In this document: positions 1 to 8,550 of the stretch, piece after piece
How positions within the stretch are numbered: position 1 is the first letter of the stretch
How the letters are laid out: the number at the start of each line of letters is the position of its first letter
IMG/VR virus record: IMGVR_UViG_3300044971_003665
Coordinates: 120,017-184,016 of that record
Reading direction: 5' to 3' (one strand)
DNA: 64,000 nucleotides
From: a virus
The notes under the pieces: model-generated
The model's database searches: none
The model's input: only the letters and a program-made list of their open reading frames with translations
What the model was told of the DNA's origin: nothing
Position numbers and translations under genes: made by a program

Positions 1-1
1 C

Positions 2-1270
2 GACGTGCCGCACGTCCAGATCATCCATCCGACGGGGAAGATTGATCCGAAGTATCTGGAGTTTCCGATGGAAAAGATGGCGAAGACTTTCCGGCTGTCC
101 GGCGACAAGCTGCAGGGCGTGGGGCTGCGGAAGAACTGGCACGCGATCCTCAAGGAGCTGCAAGCTTCGGGCCTGGCCGTGAATGACGCCCACACCGGGG
201 ATGTGCACGCATCGGTGGAGGACAAGCACGCTGATGTCGCACTGGAGAAATTGCGCGCCTACCTCGTCGCGCAGGGGCTGGAACATCCCGAGATCGAGCC
301 AGAGGAGGATGAGCCGCTGCATCGGGTGGAGATGGTGGATGATGACGTCATGACGTTCAACACCCGGCAGGGCTTCATCAGGAATTTCGACAAGACGCCT
401 GACGATCGTCGGAAGTGGGTGGCGGATCGGTTCAACCTGACCCATCGGGATAACGCGCTGCACGGCAATGTGACGGCGCGCGCCCTTCGGCAATTGATGG
501 GTGAGGTGCCCATTTACGAGGACCAGCTTGCCAATCCGCAGGATTATGGCCCGACTGCGTTTGCGAAGGCGGCATCGACCTACGTCCCGATCGGTGTCCC
601 GAAGCCGATGCCGAAAGCGCCGATGAAGTCGCCCATGGCGCATCACCGCTACCTGGCGGACGACGACGAGCACGAGAAGTATGCACCGGTGGGCATCGAC
701 GGCCTGCTGGCTGCCACCGAGAAGCTGCTGGCCGTGAACCGCGGCCTGGCTGAGACGGACGACCGCGACAGCCTGCCGAACGACCGCGTCCACACGGTGG
801 ACCGCCTGATGGCCGAGCGCATCAAGCTCGACCACGGACATGCCCTGCGCGCGATGATGGGACGGCTGAGCCGCATGCGCACCCTGGACCCTGTGGGCCC
901 GGACGCGTTCGGCGGATACACGATGGGCTACCTCAAGTCCAATCCGCTGGTCACAGCGCTGGAGGAGATCAACCCGATGCACATCCTCGAGCAGAAGCGT
1001 CGCATCACCAAGATGGGACCCGGCGGCATCGGCGACCCGAATGCCATCACGGACGACATGACGGCAGTCAGCGCCACGCAGTTCGGCTTCGTGGATCCGA
1101 TCGCGGGGCCGGAGTCTGAAAAAGCCGGCATCGACGTCCGACTGGCGCACGGCGCACGTGTCGGATCTGACGGTCGAATTTATCAGTTGCTCGTCAACCG
1201 GCGCACGGGTAAGAAGGAGTGGGTCAGCCCCAGCAACCTGCGGGGGAAGACCCTCAAACTACCCGACTAA
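2..1270 (+). CDS. RNA polymerase beta subunit, N-terminal fragment (5' partial)
   Basis: This is a phage-encoded piece of the RNA polymerase beta subunit. From the GTG at position 5 it reads 421 residues. Residues 262-291 resemble the beta segment that precedes the fork region, and residues 323-342 (around KRRITKMGPGG) match the conserved KRRISALGPGG block of beta. The next stretch (ATQFGFVDPIAGPES) corresponds to the HPTHYGRVCPIETPEG block, although the catalytic-cleft residues are divergent. The protein stops at about residue 600 of the E. coli subunit, and the rest of beta is encoded at 14281. The first ~220 residues are not recognisable. The frame is open to the window edge, so the gene may begin upstream; GTG at 5 is only a possible start. 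Identification is by conserved blocks, not by a search. Confidence 0.82.
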   Translation, partial: DVPHVQIIHPTGKIDPKYLEFPMEKMAKTFRLSGDKLQGVGLRKNWHAILKELQASGLAVNDAHTGDVHASVEDKHADVALEKLRAYLVAQGLEHPEIEPEEDEPLHRVEMVDDDVMTFNTRQGFIRNFDKTPDDRRKWVADRFNLTHRDNALHGNVTARALRQLMGEVPIYEDQLANPQDYGPTAFAKAASTYVPIGVPKPMPKAPMKSPMAHHRYLADDDEHEKYAPVGIDGLLAATEKLLAVNRGLAETDDRDSLPNDRVHTVDRLMAERIKLDHGHALRAMMGRLSRMRTLDPVGPDAFGGYTMGYLKSNPLVTALEEINPMHILEQKRRITKMGPGGIGDPNAITDDMTAVSATQFGFVDPIAGPESEKAGIDVRLAHGARVGSDGRIYQLLVNRRTGKKEWVSPSNLRGKTLKLPD

Positions 1271-1274
1271 TTCC

Positions 1275-1457
1275 ATGAGCCAATCCCAACCCACACAAGA
1301 GCAGATCCGCAACGCCCGCCACCAAGGTTACGGCAACAGCACAGCGATCATTGCGGAGCCCCGCCGCAGCGCGCTGAATGCGAGTTATGTGAAGCAGGAC
1401 ACGCGGCGCGAGCGCAACGTGTCCGGATTCTTCAAGACTATCATGGGCTCGAAGTAA
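1275..1457 (+). CDS. Small hypothetical protein, 60 aa
   Basis: A hydrophilic, basic 60-residue protein rich in Gln, Asn and Arg, with no Cys and no membrane segment. It starts 4 bases after the beta fragment stops, and its own stop codon abuts the next ATG, so the three genes are probably co-transcribed. I do not recognise the family. It is called because the spacing is typical of this genome and the start is preceded by A/T/C-rich sequence. Confidence 0.6.
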   Translation: MSQSQPTQEQIRNARHQGYGNSTAIIAEPRRSALNASYVKQDTRRERNVSGFFKTIMGSK

Positions 1458-2174
1458 ATGTCAGCGGGACCGGCCGGTGGTGTCATCGGCAGGGCGGAGA
1501 ACCGTCTGCTGCCAGCGGAGTCGACTCCGCTGCTGATGCAATACCTGTCCTCGTATGCCGACGGCTTCCCGAACCGCTGCGCTGCGGTTGCGAAGCTGCT
1601 GAACTGCTCGCAGATTACTGCCAAGCGGCTGCTTTCCAAAAGCAAGCCGTATCGCGGACGGATGCGAACCGGGCGGGCTGCGCGCATCTGCGACGTCGTC
1701 GGCCAGCCGCTGAGCAGCGTGGCACCCGCGCGGGTGACGCGCACCTGCGTGGAGGCCATGGTGGGATGGGCGTCGGCGGCAACTTTCTCGGAAGCGATGC
1801 AGCTGGCCACCGATTGCGCGCTGTCGATCTGCGTTCTCGCGTTCAACGCGTTCGGGCTACGCGGCTGGTTCACGCTGCGCTACGACGCCGGCTGGCCGAC
1901 GAGCGTGGACGTCTCCCTGACGCAGCACCCGGAGCTGATACCGCTGGCTGACAAATTCGCACCGCACCGAATCGTCGCGACGATGGAACGGGGCGCAGAT
2001 GGACAGCGCCGTATGTTCGTCAGCCGGCACCACAAAATAGACGGCAGAATCGACAAGCAACCCATGACCTACGACCTAGTCGAACGTCACATTACCAGAA
2101 TCAATGCACTCACAACCCACCATGCCGCCGGACTCGAGCGCGAAGTCCGGATCCAGACCCCCGAACCCAGGTGA
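1458..2174 (+). CDS. Hypothetical protein, 238 aa, possible helix-turn-helix near N terminus
   Basis: An unrecognised 238-residue protein lying between the polymerase fragment and the portal gene. Residues ~43-65 (AAVAKLLNCSQITAKRLL) have the spacing of a helix-turn-helix, followed by a basic patch (KPYRGRMRTGR), so DNA binding is a possible inference. The middle is rich in Ala, Cys and small hydrophobic residues. Its last 71 bases overlap the next gene in another frame, unusually long for this genome, so either this C terminus or the next start may need correction. Confidence 0.6.
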   Translation: MSAGPAGGVIGRAENRLLPAESTPLLMQYLSSYADGFPNRCAAVAKLLNCSQITAKRLLSKSKPYRGRMRTGRAARICDVVGQPLSSVAPARVTRTCVEAMVGWASAATFSEAMQLATDCALSICVLAFNAFGLRGWFTLRYDAGWPTSVDVSLTQHPELIPLADKFAPHRIVATMERGADGQRRMFVSRHHKIDGRIDKQPMTYDLVERHITRINALTTHHAAGLEREVRIQTPEPR

Positions 2175-2910
2175 CGCCACCGACGCGCTGGTGGCGAGAA
2201 TGCGCAGCGGAGACCTGAGCGAGGTCATCGAAGCGGACGAAATCGAGCAGGCCACAATTCGCATTCCTGCGGTCCCGACGCCGGAGTATGACATTCCGGA
2301 CTCGCCCATTGTCACGGTTCGCGAAGCGGGAATACGCATACCACCGGTGCTTGTGCAACTGCTCGGCACCGAGGCAGAGAGCGAGTTGCTGGCCGTGGCC
2401 AAGTGCCTGAGCGATCGCACCAGGAAGAAACTCACGCTGGTGTTCCACACGCCGATTGGCGACGTCAAATCACCAGTCGCGTGGAGCAGCGCCGAGCCGA
2501 TGCATCTGCATCGCGTCAAGCACCTGCTGCTGATCATGGTGAGATCTTCGGAGTCGATGTTCGCGCCGCACCCGGGATCTGAACTGGAGATCAGCTTTCT
2601 GGAGCACCGCGATTCCCCGCGCGTGCGCGTGCTGTGCCTGGCGCCGCCGATGCAGCTTTATCCGGGGGTTGGGATTGACTTGCTCTGCTTTTTGCCTCAG
2701 TCTGCCAGCGTGGAAAAACAAGGCGTATTACATGACGGAGTTCCTTCGGTCGTTTCCGGACGACCGAGCGATCGCGTTGACGACGAAACCGGCGAGCCCA
2801 TTGCGGAGGGCGAGAAGAGCGCCAGCGCGCGGTTCCCGGAGGTCGGCAAATCCGTCGCTAATGTCGCCGGGGCAGCCAGGCTGGACTTCGATCGTCCGCG
2901 CGCAAACTGA
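2104..2910 (+). CDS. Hypothetical protein, 268 aa, upstream of portal
   Basis: The first ~35 residues are rich in Pro, Ser and Asp and look disordered. Residues ~45-205 alternate hydrophobic and charged residues as in a compact domain, and the final 60 residues are acidic and low in complexity. It ends 13 bases before the probable portal gene. By position it could be a head or packaging accessory protein, but no family is recognised. The ATG at 2104 lies inside the previous gene. An internal Met would shorten it, but codon-level protein character begins close to this start. Confidence 0.6.
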   Translation: MHSQPTMPPDSSAKSGSRPPNPGDATDALVARMRSGDLSEVIEADEIEQATIRIPAVPTPEYDIPDSPIVTVREAGIRIPPVLVQLLGTEAESELLAVAKCLSDRTRKKLTLVFHTPIGDVKSPVAWSSAEPMHLHRVKHLLLIMVRSSESMFAPHPGSELEISFLEHRDSPRVRVLCLAPPMQLYPGVGIDLLCFLPQSASVEKQGVLHDGVPSVVSGRPSDRVDDETGEPIAEGEKSASARFPEVGKSVANVAGAARLDFDRPRAN

Positions 2911-2923
2911 CACGCTTTAACCG

Positions 2924-4795
2924 ATGGCCGTCATCTCCAACTCCTTTCTGAACGGTTCCAAAAAGTTTGGAGATCCATTCCTGCTTCCGTCGACAGATTC
3001 ATTCCCGAGCGACATCAAGTCCACGTTCGACTTGTGTCTCTATCTCTACCGGACCAACCGTCTGTACGGAGCAGTATGCAACCGGGTAATTTCCTATTTC
3101 ATCACCGGGATCGAATTCGTCGACGCGGGCGACAAGGACGAACAGAAGAAGCTGGAGCGGCTGCTGACGGAAACGCTGCGCATCTTCTCGAAGATGCAGA
3201 AGGCCGGCACAGAGTGGGCCATCTACGGCCAGGCGTTCGTCCGCTGCGTCGAGCCGTTCGATCGCTGGCTCGTCGACAACCGCGACGGACTCCAGCGCGC
3301 CATTTCGTTGGACATATTTCCGGAACATTTGGTGAAGTATCACTGGTCCGATATGGTTTACGAGGTGCCGGACATGGCAGCGGCGGCGAAGCTGCCGAAA
3401 CAAAAGCGCAAGATGGCCGATCTGCCGACTGTGAGGTTGGAATTCCGCGACAAGCCGTCTGCTGCGCCTGACCGCTTCTCCATCATCTTCCTGGACCCGC
3501 GCTACGTGGATCTGGACTCGCCGCACCACGCGGACACGACGGAATACATCTACCGGATTCCTCCGGACATGGAGGCCAGGGTCAAGCACAACAAGCTGCA
3601 CGAGATCAACAACACGCCGCGCGGTCTGCTGGAGGCGATCTCGAAGAACAAGGACTATCGATTCCGCAAGGGCGAGGTGCATCATTTTCGATCGCCGACG
3701 CCGTGCGGAGTCTCCGATTCCGGATGGGCAGTGCCGGAAGTGCTGATGCACTACGATGCGCTCTACCAACTGGCGATTTACCGGAAGGCGGACTTCGCCG
3801 TCGCGCAGGAATTCCTGCATCCGACGAGAGTGCTGAGTCCGAACTTCGGTGGAAACATCGGCGACGCCGTGCTCACCACACTGATGTCGCGCTGGCGCTC
3901 GGAGATGCAGAACATGATCGCCGCGCGCCGGAGGGACGCCACATCGATCCACGCGGTGCCGTTCCCGATCGAGATGCAGACCTTCGACGGCGGAGGCAAG
4001 GCCATGGTGCTGTATGACGTCGTGGAGGCATACACCAACCAGCTGTTCGACGGGCTTGGATTCCCGCGTGAATTATTCCGTGGCACGCTGAATCCGGAGC
4101 AGCTGCCGAATGCCATTCGCATGTTCGAGCGGCAGTATGAGTGGCTCTACGCAGAACTCGACGGGCTGCTCAAATTTATCGCGCGCACGGTGCAGCGAGC
4201 CTTCGAATCGAAGGAGATGGAGGTGCGACTCAAGCGTCCGGTCGTGGCATACAACGCCGAGTGGATGCAGCTGCGCATGCAGCTCGCCGCAAACCGCGAG
4301 ATCCCCCGAAAGGATGTCTACCCGGACATCGGAGTCACCGACCCGGAGGCCGCGAACATTCGGGCCATCGAGGAGGATCAGGAGATTCAGCGCGGAGCCG
4401 AAGAGCTTGCGAAGAATTACGAGAAGGAACGCACGCAGGGTTCCATGGCCGATCTCGCAATGGCAGCGGCCGAGCAGTCCATGCAGCAGACCGCTCAGGG
4501 CGGGGCTGGTGCGGCGGCCGGCGCAGGCGGCGCCCCCGCTTCTCCGTTGGATTACGCCGTCGATACAAATGCTGACCCGACCATGGTGCAGCAGCGCGCC
4601 CAGGAGATCGCCCAGCAGTGGATCCAGATGCACACGCAGCAGCCGAATTCGCACCGCAAGGAGATGCAGCGGGCCGAGGCAATCAATCCGACGCTTTACG
4701 CCGCGGCGAAAGACGCCATGGAAAAGATGCGCGCGCAGGCTGGTTCGCAAGGTCGCGCCCAAGTCGGGCAAATGCTTGCCGGACAGCAGCAATAA
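2924..4795 (+). CDS. Probable portal protein
   Basis: This 623-residue protein has the look of a large-phage portal, the dodecameric ring at the head-tail vertex through which DNA is packaged. The N-terminal third has the RNRLYGAVCNRVISYF-like helix and the (A/G)x(A)FVRCVEPFDRWLV strand typical of portal clip and wing regions. A long stretch follows that ends in FDGLGFPRELFRGTLNPEQ, resembling the portal segment with the stem helices. The C-terminal ~150 residues are rich in Gln, Ala and Met and probably helical. Length is right for a portal of a myovirus-like phage. No catalytic motif supports the call, so it rests on overall similarity and on its place in a virion cluster. Protease or scaffold genes usually found next to portal are not evident here. 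Confidence 0.6.
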   Translation: MAVISNSFLNGSKKFGDPFLLPSTDSFPSDIKSTFDLCLYLYRTNRLYGAVCNRVISYFITGIEFVDAGDKDEQKKLERLLTETLRIFSKMQKAGTEWAIYGQAFVRCVEPFDRWLVDNRDGLQRAISLDIFPEHLVKYHWSDMVYEVPDMAAAAKLPKQKRKMADLPTVRLEFRDKPSAAPDRFSIIFLDPRYVDLDSPHHADTTEYIYRIPPDMEARVKHNKLHEINNTPRGLLEAISKNKDYRFRKGEVHHFRSPTPCGVSDSGWAVPEVLMHYDALYQLAIYRKADFAVAQEFLHPTRVLSPNFGGNIGDAVLTTLMSRWRSEMQNMIAARRRDATSIHAVPFPIEMQTFDGGGKAMVLYDVVEAYTNQLFDGLGFPRELFRGTLNPEQLPNAIRMFERQYEWLYAELDGLLKFIARTVQRAFESKEMEVRLKRPVVAYNAEWMQLRMQLAANREIPRKDVYPDIGVTDPEAANIRAIEEDQEIQRGAEELAKNYEKERTQGSMADLAMAAAEQSMQQTAQGGAGAAAGAGGAPASPLDYAVDTNADPTMVQQRAQEIAQQWIQMHTQQPNSHRKEMQRAEAINPTLYAAAKDAMEKMRAQAGSQGRAQVGQMLAGQQQ

Positions 4796-4804
4796 TCGTA
4801 TAGT
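4776..4804 (+). promoter_or_regulatory. Sigma70-like promoter for the 4814 gene
   Basis: TTGCCG at 4776-4781 and TATAGT at 4799-4804 are separated by 17 bases, the consensus spacing. The predicted transcription start is about 4811, only ~3 bases before the ATG at 4814, giving a nearly leaderless mRNA. The promoter overlaps the end of the portal gene. Confidence 0.6.
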
Positions 4805-4813
4805 CTCGATGCG

Positions 4814-5053
4814 ATGTCTCACCAGAAATCCCAATACCCACGAAAACTCCGCGAGGCGGCGGTGCAGGAAGTTGCCGCAGCCGCGTCCAAGAAGTTGACG
4901 GAAGGCGAACTGAGTTTCGACCACGATCACGCGGCGACTCCGCGTGGAAGTGCGACAGACGCAGCGGACCGGTTTGACTCGGAGAACTGGGTGGCAAAGT
5001 ATCCAGGACAGAACTCCCCGCACGTCGGGAACGGAAGTGGAGGACGGCGATGA
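4814..5053 (+). CDS. Small hypothetical protein, 79 aa
   Basis: A 79-residue hydrophilic protein with a basic N terminus and an Ala-rich helix (residues ~12-25), ending in a Gly/Arg tail. It is the first gene after a clear sigma70-like promoter and overlaps the next start by 4 bases (ATGA), so it heads the 4.8-8.5 kb virion-protein unit. No family is recognised. Confidence 0.6.
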   Translation: MSHQKSQYPRKLREAAVQEVAAAASKKLTEGELSFDHDHAATPRGSATDAADRFDSENWVAKYPGQNSPHVGNGSGGRR

Positions 5054-5913
5054 GCGAGGAGATCGTGCATCCGCTCATACCGCACGGCGCGGTTCCGAAG
5101 TCCATTCCGCACCACCTGCAGGGCGAGGTGTGGGATTTTCGGAACGAACCTGACGGTAAAATTTCGTTCCAACATCCGAAGGCTTCCATTGGGCTCTCGC
5201 CAGACGACTCCCGGGTGTATATGACTCCCGACGAGTACAAGCTGAGTTTCGATCCGGCCTACCGGATGATGCATCTGCAAGAAGCGGCCAACAACGGGTA
5301 TGCGCCGCTGCAGCGCATTCCGAAAACCCCCGCGCGGCAGTGGAACGATTCGATTGCCAGCGGCATCGGCAAGGCGCTTGACTGGGGGAGTTCGTCGCAG
5401 GGCAAGGCCGTCGGAACGGCCGGGCTGCTGTCGGCGCTGGCCGGCGGAGTGGGTGGCTATCTGTGGGGACCCAGCAAGCGGGAGGGTGGGAGTCCGATCA
5501 AGCGCGCGCTCATGGCTGCGCTGCTTGCCGGCGGCGTTGGCGCGGCCGGCACTGCATGGGCGCAGAGCAAGCACAACCGCCGCGAGGCGTGGCTCTCAAA
5601 GCAGGCAGCGACGGACTGGTTGCCTCTCGTCATTCAACTGTTGAACAGCGATCCGTCGATCAACTCCGGACAGCGCGCGCTGATCCTGCGCGCTCTTGCG
5701 AGTGCCAGATCTTCCGATCAGGAGGACCTCTATCGCCTACTCCGCACTGCGACTGGTGCCGGCATTGGCGCGCTGGCCGTGCGTTTTCTGGGCTCCAAAG
5801 GCTTGCTACCAATGATTGCGGGTGGTATGCTGGGCGGCGCGATGGGGTATGGCTACGACGCCGGTCCGAGCCGCAACATTCTGGGACAAGTTTCAATCAC
5901 CGACTATCTGTAA
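5050..5913 (+). CDS. Putative virion protein with glycine-zipper membrane segments, 287 aa
   Basis: The N-terminal ~100 residues look soluble. They are followed by Gly/Ala-rich hydrophobic segments near residues 117-136 and 146-165, a soluble stretch with the K-x-A sequence (WLSKQAATDWL), and two more Gly-rich hydrophobic segments in the last 60 residues ending in a GYGYDAG tail. Glycine-zipper segments like these are known in phage proteins that enter or cross membranes during DNA ejection, and also in tail tape measures. An internal virion or ejection role is an inference from composition and neighbours. The gene overlaps the upstream one by 4 bases. Confidence 0.6.
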   Translation: MSEEIVHPLIPHGAVPKSIPHHLQGEVWDFRNEPDGKISFQHPKASIGLSPDDSRVYMTPDEYKLSFDPAYRMMHLQEAANNGYAPLQRIPKTPARQWNDSIASGIGKALDWGSSSQGKAVGTAGLLSALAGGVGGYLWGPSKREGGSPIKRALMAALLAGGVGAAGTAWAQSKHNRREAWLSKQAATDWLPLVIQLLNSDPSINSGQRALILRALASARSSDQEDLYRLLRTATGAGIGALAVRFLGSKGLLPMIAGGMLGGAMGYGYDAGPSRNILGQVSITDYL

Positions 5914-5918
5914 CATTT

Positions 5919-6503
5919 ATGAATGCAACCGCTGTAGGATTCGCGTTTGGACAAGGACTGGCCGCTTCCGCGTTCGGAATCGGACGCAACGAGATGCTGC
6001 GTCGGCAGGGCAGACAGCGCGTCATGACCAGCGAAGAGGGCATCCCTTTTGAGCGTCAGCTGTGCAAGCTGGCCGCAGATCTTTTTGAAGGATTCGGCGA
6101 CGCGCATTCGCCGGTGTGCATTCTCTTCCGCAACCTCGAAAAAACTGCGACGTGGCACGCCTCTTATCGGCGCTTCACGGACAGTGTCCGTCGCGCGCTC
6201 GCAAACCAGGAGGAGCTGCGCAAGGAGGCCGGGGCTGCCTTGCTGCCGGCCGCCGTGGCGTTGCATGACAACATCGGCGGGAACATCCTCAAGACCCTCA
6301 CAGCCGGCGGTGCGCTCACCGGAACTGCACTGGGTTCGCTCGCGTTTCTGCTGTCACGCAACGCCGAGCAGTCATCGGCGGAGAACGCGATCATTATGGA
6401 GAAGGTCAAGGCGTATCGAAAGCTGAAGAACGACATCGAGGAGGACATGGCGAACGAAGTTCAACCCGCCGCAAAAACAACACGCTCACGCTACAATGTC
6501 TGA
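5919..6503 (+). CDS. Putative virion protein with two hydrophobic segments, 194 aa
   Basis: The protein opens with a Gly/Ala/Phe-rich hydrophobic segment (residues 4-21) and has a second one near residues 125-145 (LTAGGALTGTALGSLAFLL). Two copies of the K-[T/L]-A sequence (LCKLAADL and LEKTATWH) link it to its neighbours. The C-terminal 40 residues are charged and probably coiled coil. The ATG at 5919 is preferred over upstream in-frame starts because those lie within the previous gene. It overlaps the next gene by 8 bases. Confidence 0.6.
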   Translation: MNATAVGFAFGQGLAASAFGIGRNEMLRRQGRQRVMTSEEGIPFERQLCKLAADLFEGFGDAHSPVCILFRNLEKTATWHASYRRFTDSVRRALANQEELRKEAGAALLPAAVALHDNIGGNILKTLTAGGALTGTALGSLAFLLSRNAEQSSAENAIIMEKVKAYRKLKNDIEEDMANEVQPAAKTTRSRYNV

Positions 6504-6975
6504 CGCGAAAACAAAACGCTCAACGCCCGCAGAGCAGGAAGCCGCGCTGATGGATAGCGCTGAAGAGATGTTTGAAAAATCCGCCTCCGCGCTTTCGGCG
6601 GAGGACCAGGAGAAGTTCGCGAAAGTCGATGCGGATCGGTTTGAAGACCGTCCGCCCGCGGGTCCGGACGACAAGGACGCAACCAAGGATGACGACGAAA
6701 CGCCGACGCGACCGACCGATACCAGGTGGGGAAGCAAACCGTCCATCCGCGGGCAGATGGCGGAGCAGCCGTCATCCGTGCGACTCGTCAACCCCGAGAC
6801 CAAAATACTCACACTATCGAAACCGGCGGACCTGGCCGAGTACAACCGCCTGCTGAAAGCATCCGCAGACCCGGAGACGCCGACGCTGGCGATCTCCGTG
6901 CTGGAAAAGCAACCCTACGAAGGCTCCTGGGTCGTGTTCATCACTTACCAAGAAGTCCAATACATGCAGTTCTGA
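6496..6975 (+). CDS. Putative virion-associated protein, 159 aa, acidic
   Basis: The first 75 residues are very acidic and probably disordered, with the shared sequence MFEKSASAL near residue 25 and a second K-x-A (EKFAKVD) a few residues later. The last 65 residues form a small mixed alpha/beta region ending in aromatic residues. No family is recognised. Cluster position and the shared motif suggest that it belongs with the surrounding virion proteins. Confidence 0.55.
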   Translation: MSDAKTKRSTPAEQEAALMDSAEEMFEKSASALSAEDQEKFAKVDADRFEDRPPAGPDDKDATKDDDETPTRPTDTRWGSKPSIRGQMAEQPSSVRLVNPETKILTLSKPADLAEYNRLLKASADPETPTLAISVLEKQPYEGSWVVFITYQEVQYMQF

Positions 6976-6979
6976 CACC

Positions 6980-8455
6980 ATGCCAACCAACCTGATCGAA
7001 ACTGTAGCAAGAGGAGCCGCCGGTAAACTCACCGGCACGGTCAACTCGCCGGATGTAGCCGCCGCGCAAGACGCGCGCGGAACAAGTCTCGTGCGCAACA
7101 TGGCCGTCGGCGGCATGGCCCTGGGGGCCGGCGCCAGCGCGGTCGTGGCGCTGCTGAACTATCTGAAGTCGCTGCGCGAGGAGAACGAGCTCGCGGACAA
7201 ATCGCGCCTGAACGACGACACGCTCTACATCTCATCCCCGCACCCGCAGCAGAAGTCTGCGTCAGACGTGAATCGGTGGATCGCGCCCGGGTTGGCTGTC
7301 ACGGGCGGCATTCTGGGCGCCGGCGGCGCTTACGCGCTGACCCAGGCCGTCTACAATTACCTGCAGAAAAAGCACAAGCAGAAGCTGCTGGACGAAGCGC
7401 AGGGCGAGGCGCTTCTCGCCGCGGACCTCGAGGTGTCGAAACGTGCCGCGGCGGCTCCGGCAGTGGATGCCAAGATGAATCTGTATGACCTGATCTCGGC
7501 GACGCCTGTGGCGCTGCCGCTGCTGGCTGCGCTCGCGGCCGGCGGGGTCACTTTCGCGACACTGCGCAAAGCCTTTCCGACAGTCCAGACACCGAAGTCC
7601 AGATACCCGAAGCGCGTGCGCCAGGTGGCTGCCGACGGCCACCTGAGTGAGCCGGAGGTTGGCGACGAAGAGCAGCTGAAGTCGGCCGCGACGTTGTGGG
7701 CGGAGGCGGACTGTGAAGCTGCGGCCCAGGAATTCCTGATGCTGGCTGTGGATCAGATGGCCCACGAAAAATCGGCATCGGTGTGTGTCACCTCGGACTT
7801 GCTGCACAAGGCAGCCCGGGATGGTATCGCCGGGATGGTGCAAACCCAGCGCGACGGCGGAATGGAAGCGTTGGTGGAGTTCGCCCGCGGAGCATCGGAT
7901 GAGCCGCTGCCGCTACCAGAGCGCGCGCTTGCGGCGGTTGCGATCTGCAAGTCCGCCAGGCTCCGGCCCGTTGTCGCAGCGCTGGCCGCTGCGGAGTTCG
8001 CCGATCTCGTGCCGAGTCTGTATGACGAGGTCCTGTCGCACGGCGAAGAGCAGATCGAAAAATTCGCCGGAATTGCCACCCTGCTGCAGCTGACTTATTT
8101 CCGTCCGCAGATTCTGGAAAAGACCGCGGCGGACACACAGCTCTCCGCAGAGCTCGAACAGATGATGGCCGAAGACCCGGCAATCAGCGACGATATGCTG
8201 GCGGCGGACCCCGCGCTTGAAGGTCGGATGCCGTCCGGAGATCCGGCAGTCAGCGACGCCATGCAGGAGGAACTCACGTCTGACTCTGCCGGCGGCATGA
8301 GTGAGGATGCCGAGGGCGGCGACATGATGCAGGAGCAGGGCGAACGGTTGCAGCCGAACAACCCGGACCCTGTCGATCAGTTCATGGCGATGAAGCAGGA
8401 GCAGTCTCCGATTCTCGAGCCGGCGGTTGCGTCGGACGCCGTGGCCAGCGCGTAG
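6980..8455 (+). CDS. Putative virion protein with three membrane-like segments, 491 aa
   Basis: Hydrophobic Gly/Ala-rich segments lie at about residues 36-55, 93-120 and 170-189, each followed by basic residues. The central 230 residues are Ala/Leu-rich and helical and carry at least five K-[S/F/T]-A sequences (for example HEKSASVC, QIEKFAGI, LEKTAADT). The C-terminal 100 residues are acidic and Met-rich, with imperfect repeats of DPAxSDxM. The gene ends its transcription unit, with a rho-independent terminator 33 bases downstream. The architecture suggests an internal head or ejection protein, but no family match is claimed. Confidence 0.6.
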   Translation: MPTNLIETVARGAAGKLTGTVNSPDVAAAQDARGTSLVRNMAVGGMALGAGASAVVALLNYLKSLREENELADKSRLNDDTLYISSPHPQQKSASDVNRWIAPGLAVTGGILGAGGAYALTQAVYNYLQKKHKQKLLDEAQGEALLAADLEVSKRAAAAPAVDAKMNLYDLISATPVALPLLAALAAGGVTFATLRKAFPTVQTPKSRYPKRVRQVAADGHLSEPEVGDEEQLKSAATLWAEADCEAAAQEFLMLAVDQMAHEKSASVCVTSDLLHKAARDGIAGMVQTQRDGGMEALVEFARGASDEPLPLPERALAAVAICKSARLRPVVAALAAAEFADLVPSLYDEVLSHGEEQIEKFAGIATLLQLTYFRPQILEKTAADTQLSAELEQMMAEDPAISDDMLAADPALEGRMPSGDPAVSDAMQEELTSDSAGGMSEDAEGGDMMQEQGERLQPNNPDPVDQFMAMKQEQSPILEPAVASDAVASA

Positions 8456-8470
8456 GACAAAATGTAGAAT
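8442..8470 (+). promoter_or_regulatory. Possible sigma70-like promoter just before a terminator
   Basis: TGGCCA at 8442-8447 and TAGAAT at 8465-8470 have a 17-base spacer. Transcription would start near 8477, only about 10 bases before the terminator hairpin, so any product would be a very short RNA unless the terminator is read through. The match is moderate and may be chance. Confidence 0.3.
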
Positions 8471-8487
8471 TTCTTTGCGGTTCATCT

Positions 8488-8523
8488 GCCCGGTCATCGC
8501 CCAGTGCGGTGACCGGGCTTTTT
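8488..8523 (+). terminator. Rho-independent terminator
   Basis: GCCCGGTCA at 8488-8496 pairs perfectly with TGACCGGGC at 8510-8518 across a 13-base loop, followed by five T residues. It sits between the 6980 gene and the 8551 gene. Confidence 0.85.
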
Positions 8524-8550
8524 GCGTACACCAACAACCATCACATCATC

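Noticed and set aside
2999-3952. Long open frame on the minus strand opposite the portal gene
   Set aside because: It is a His/Arg/Val-rich mirror of the portal reading frame, typical of high-GC shadow frames. The portal frame has protein-like composition.
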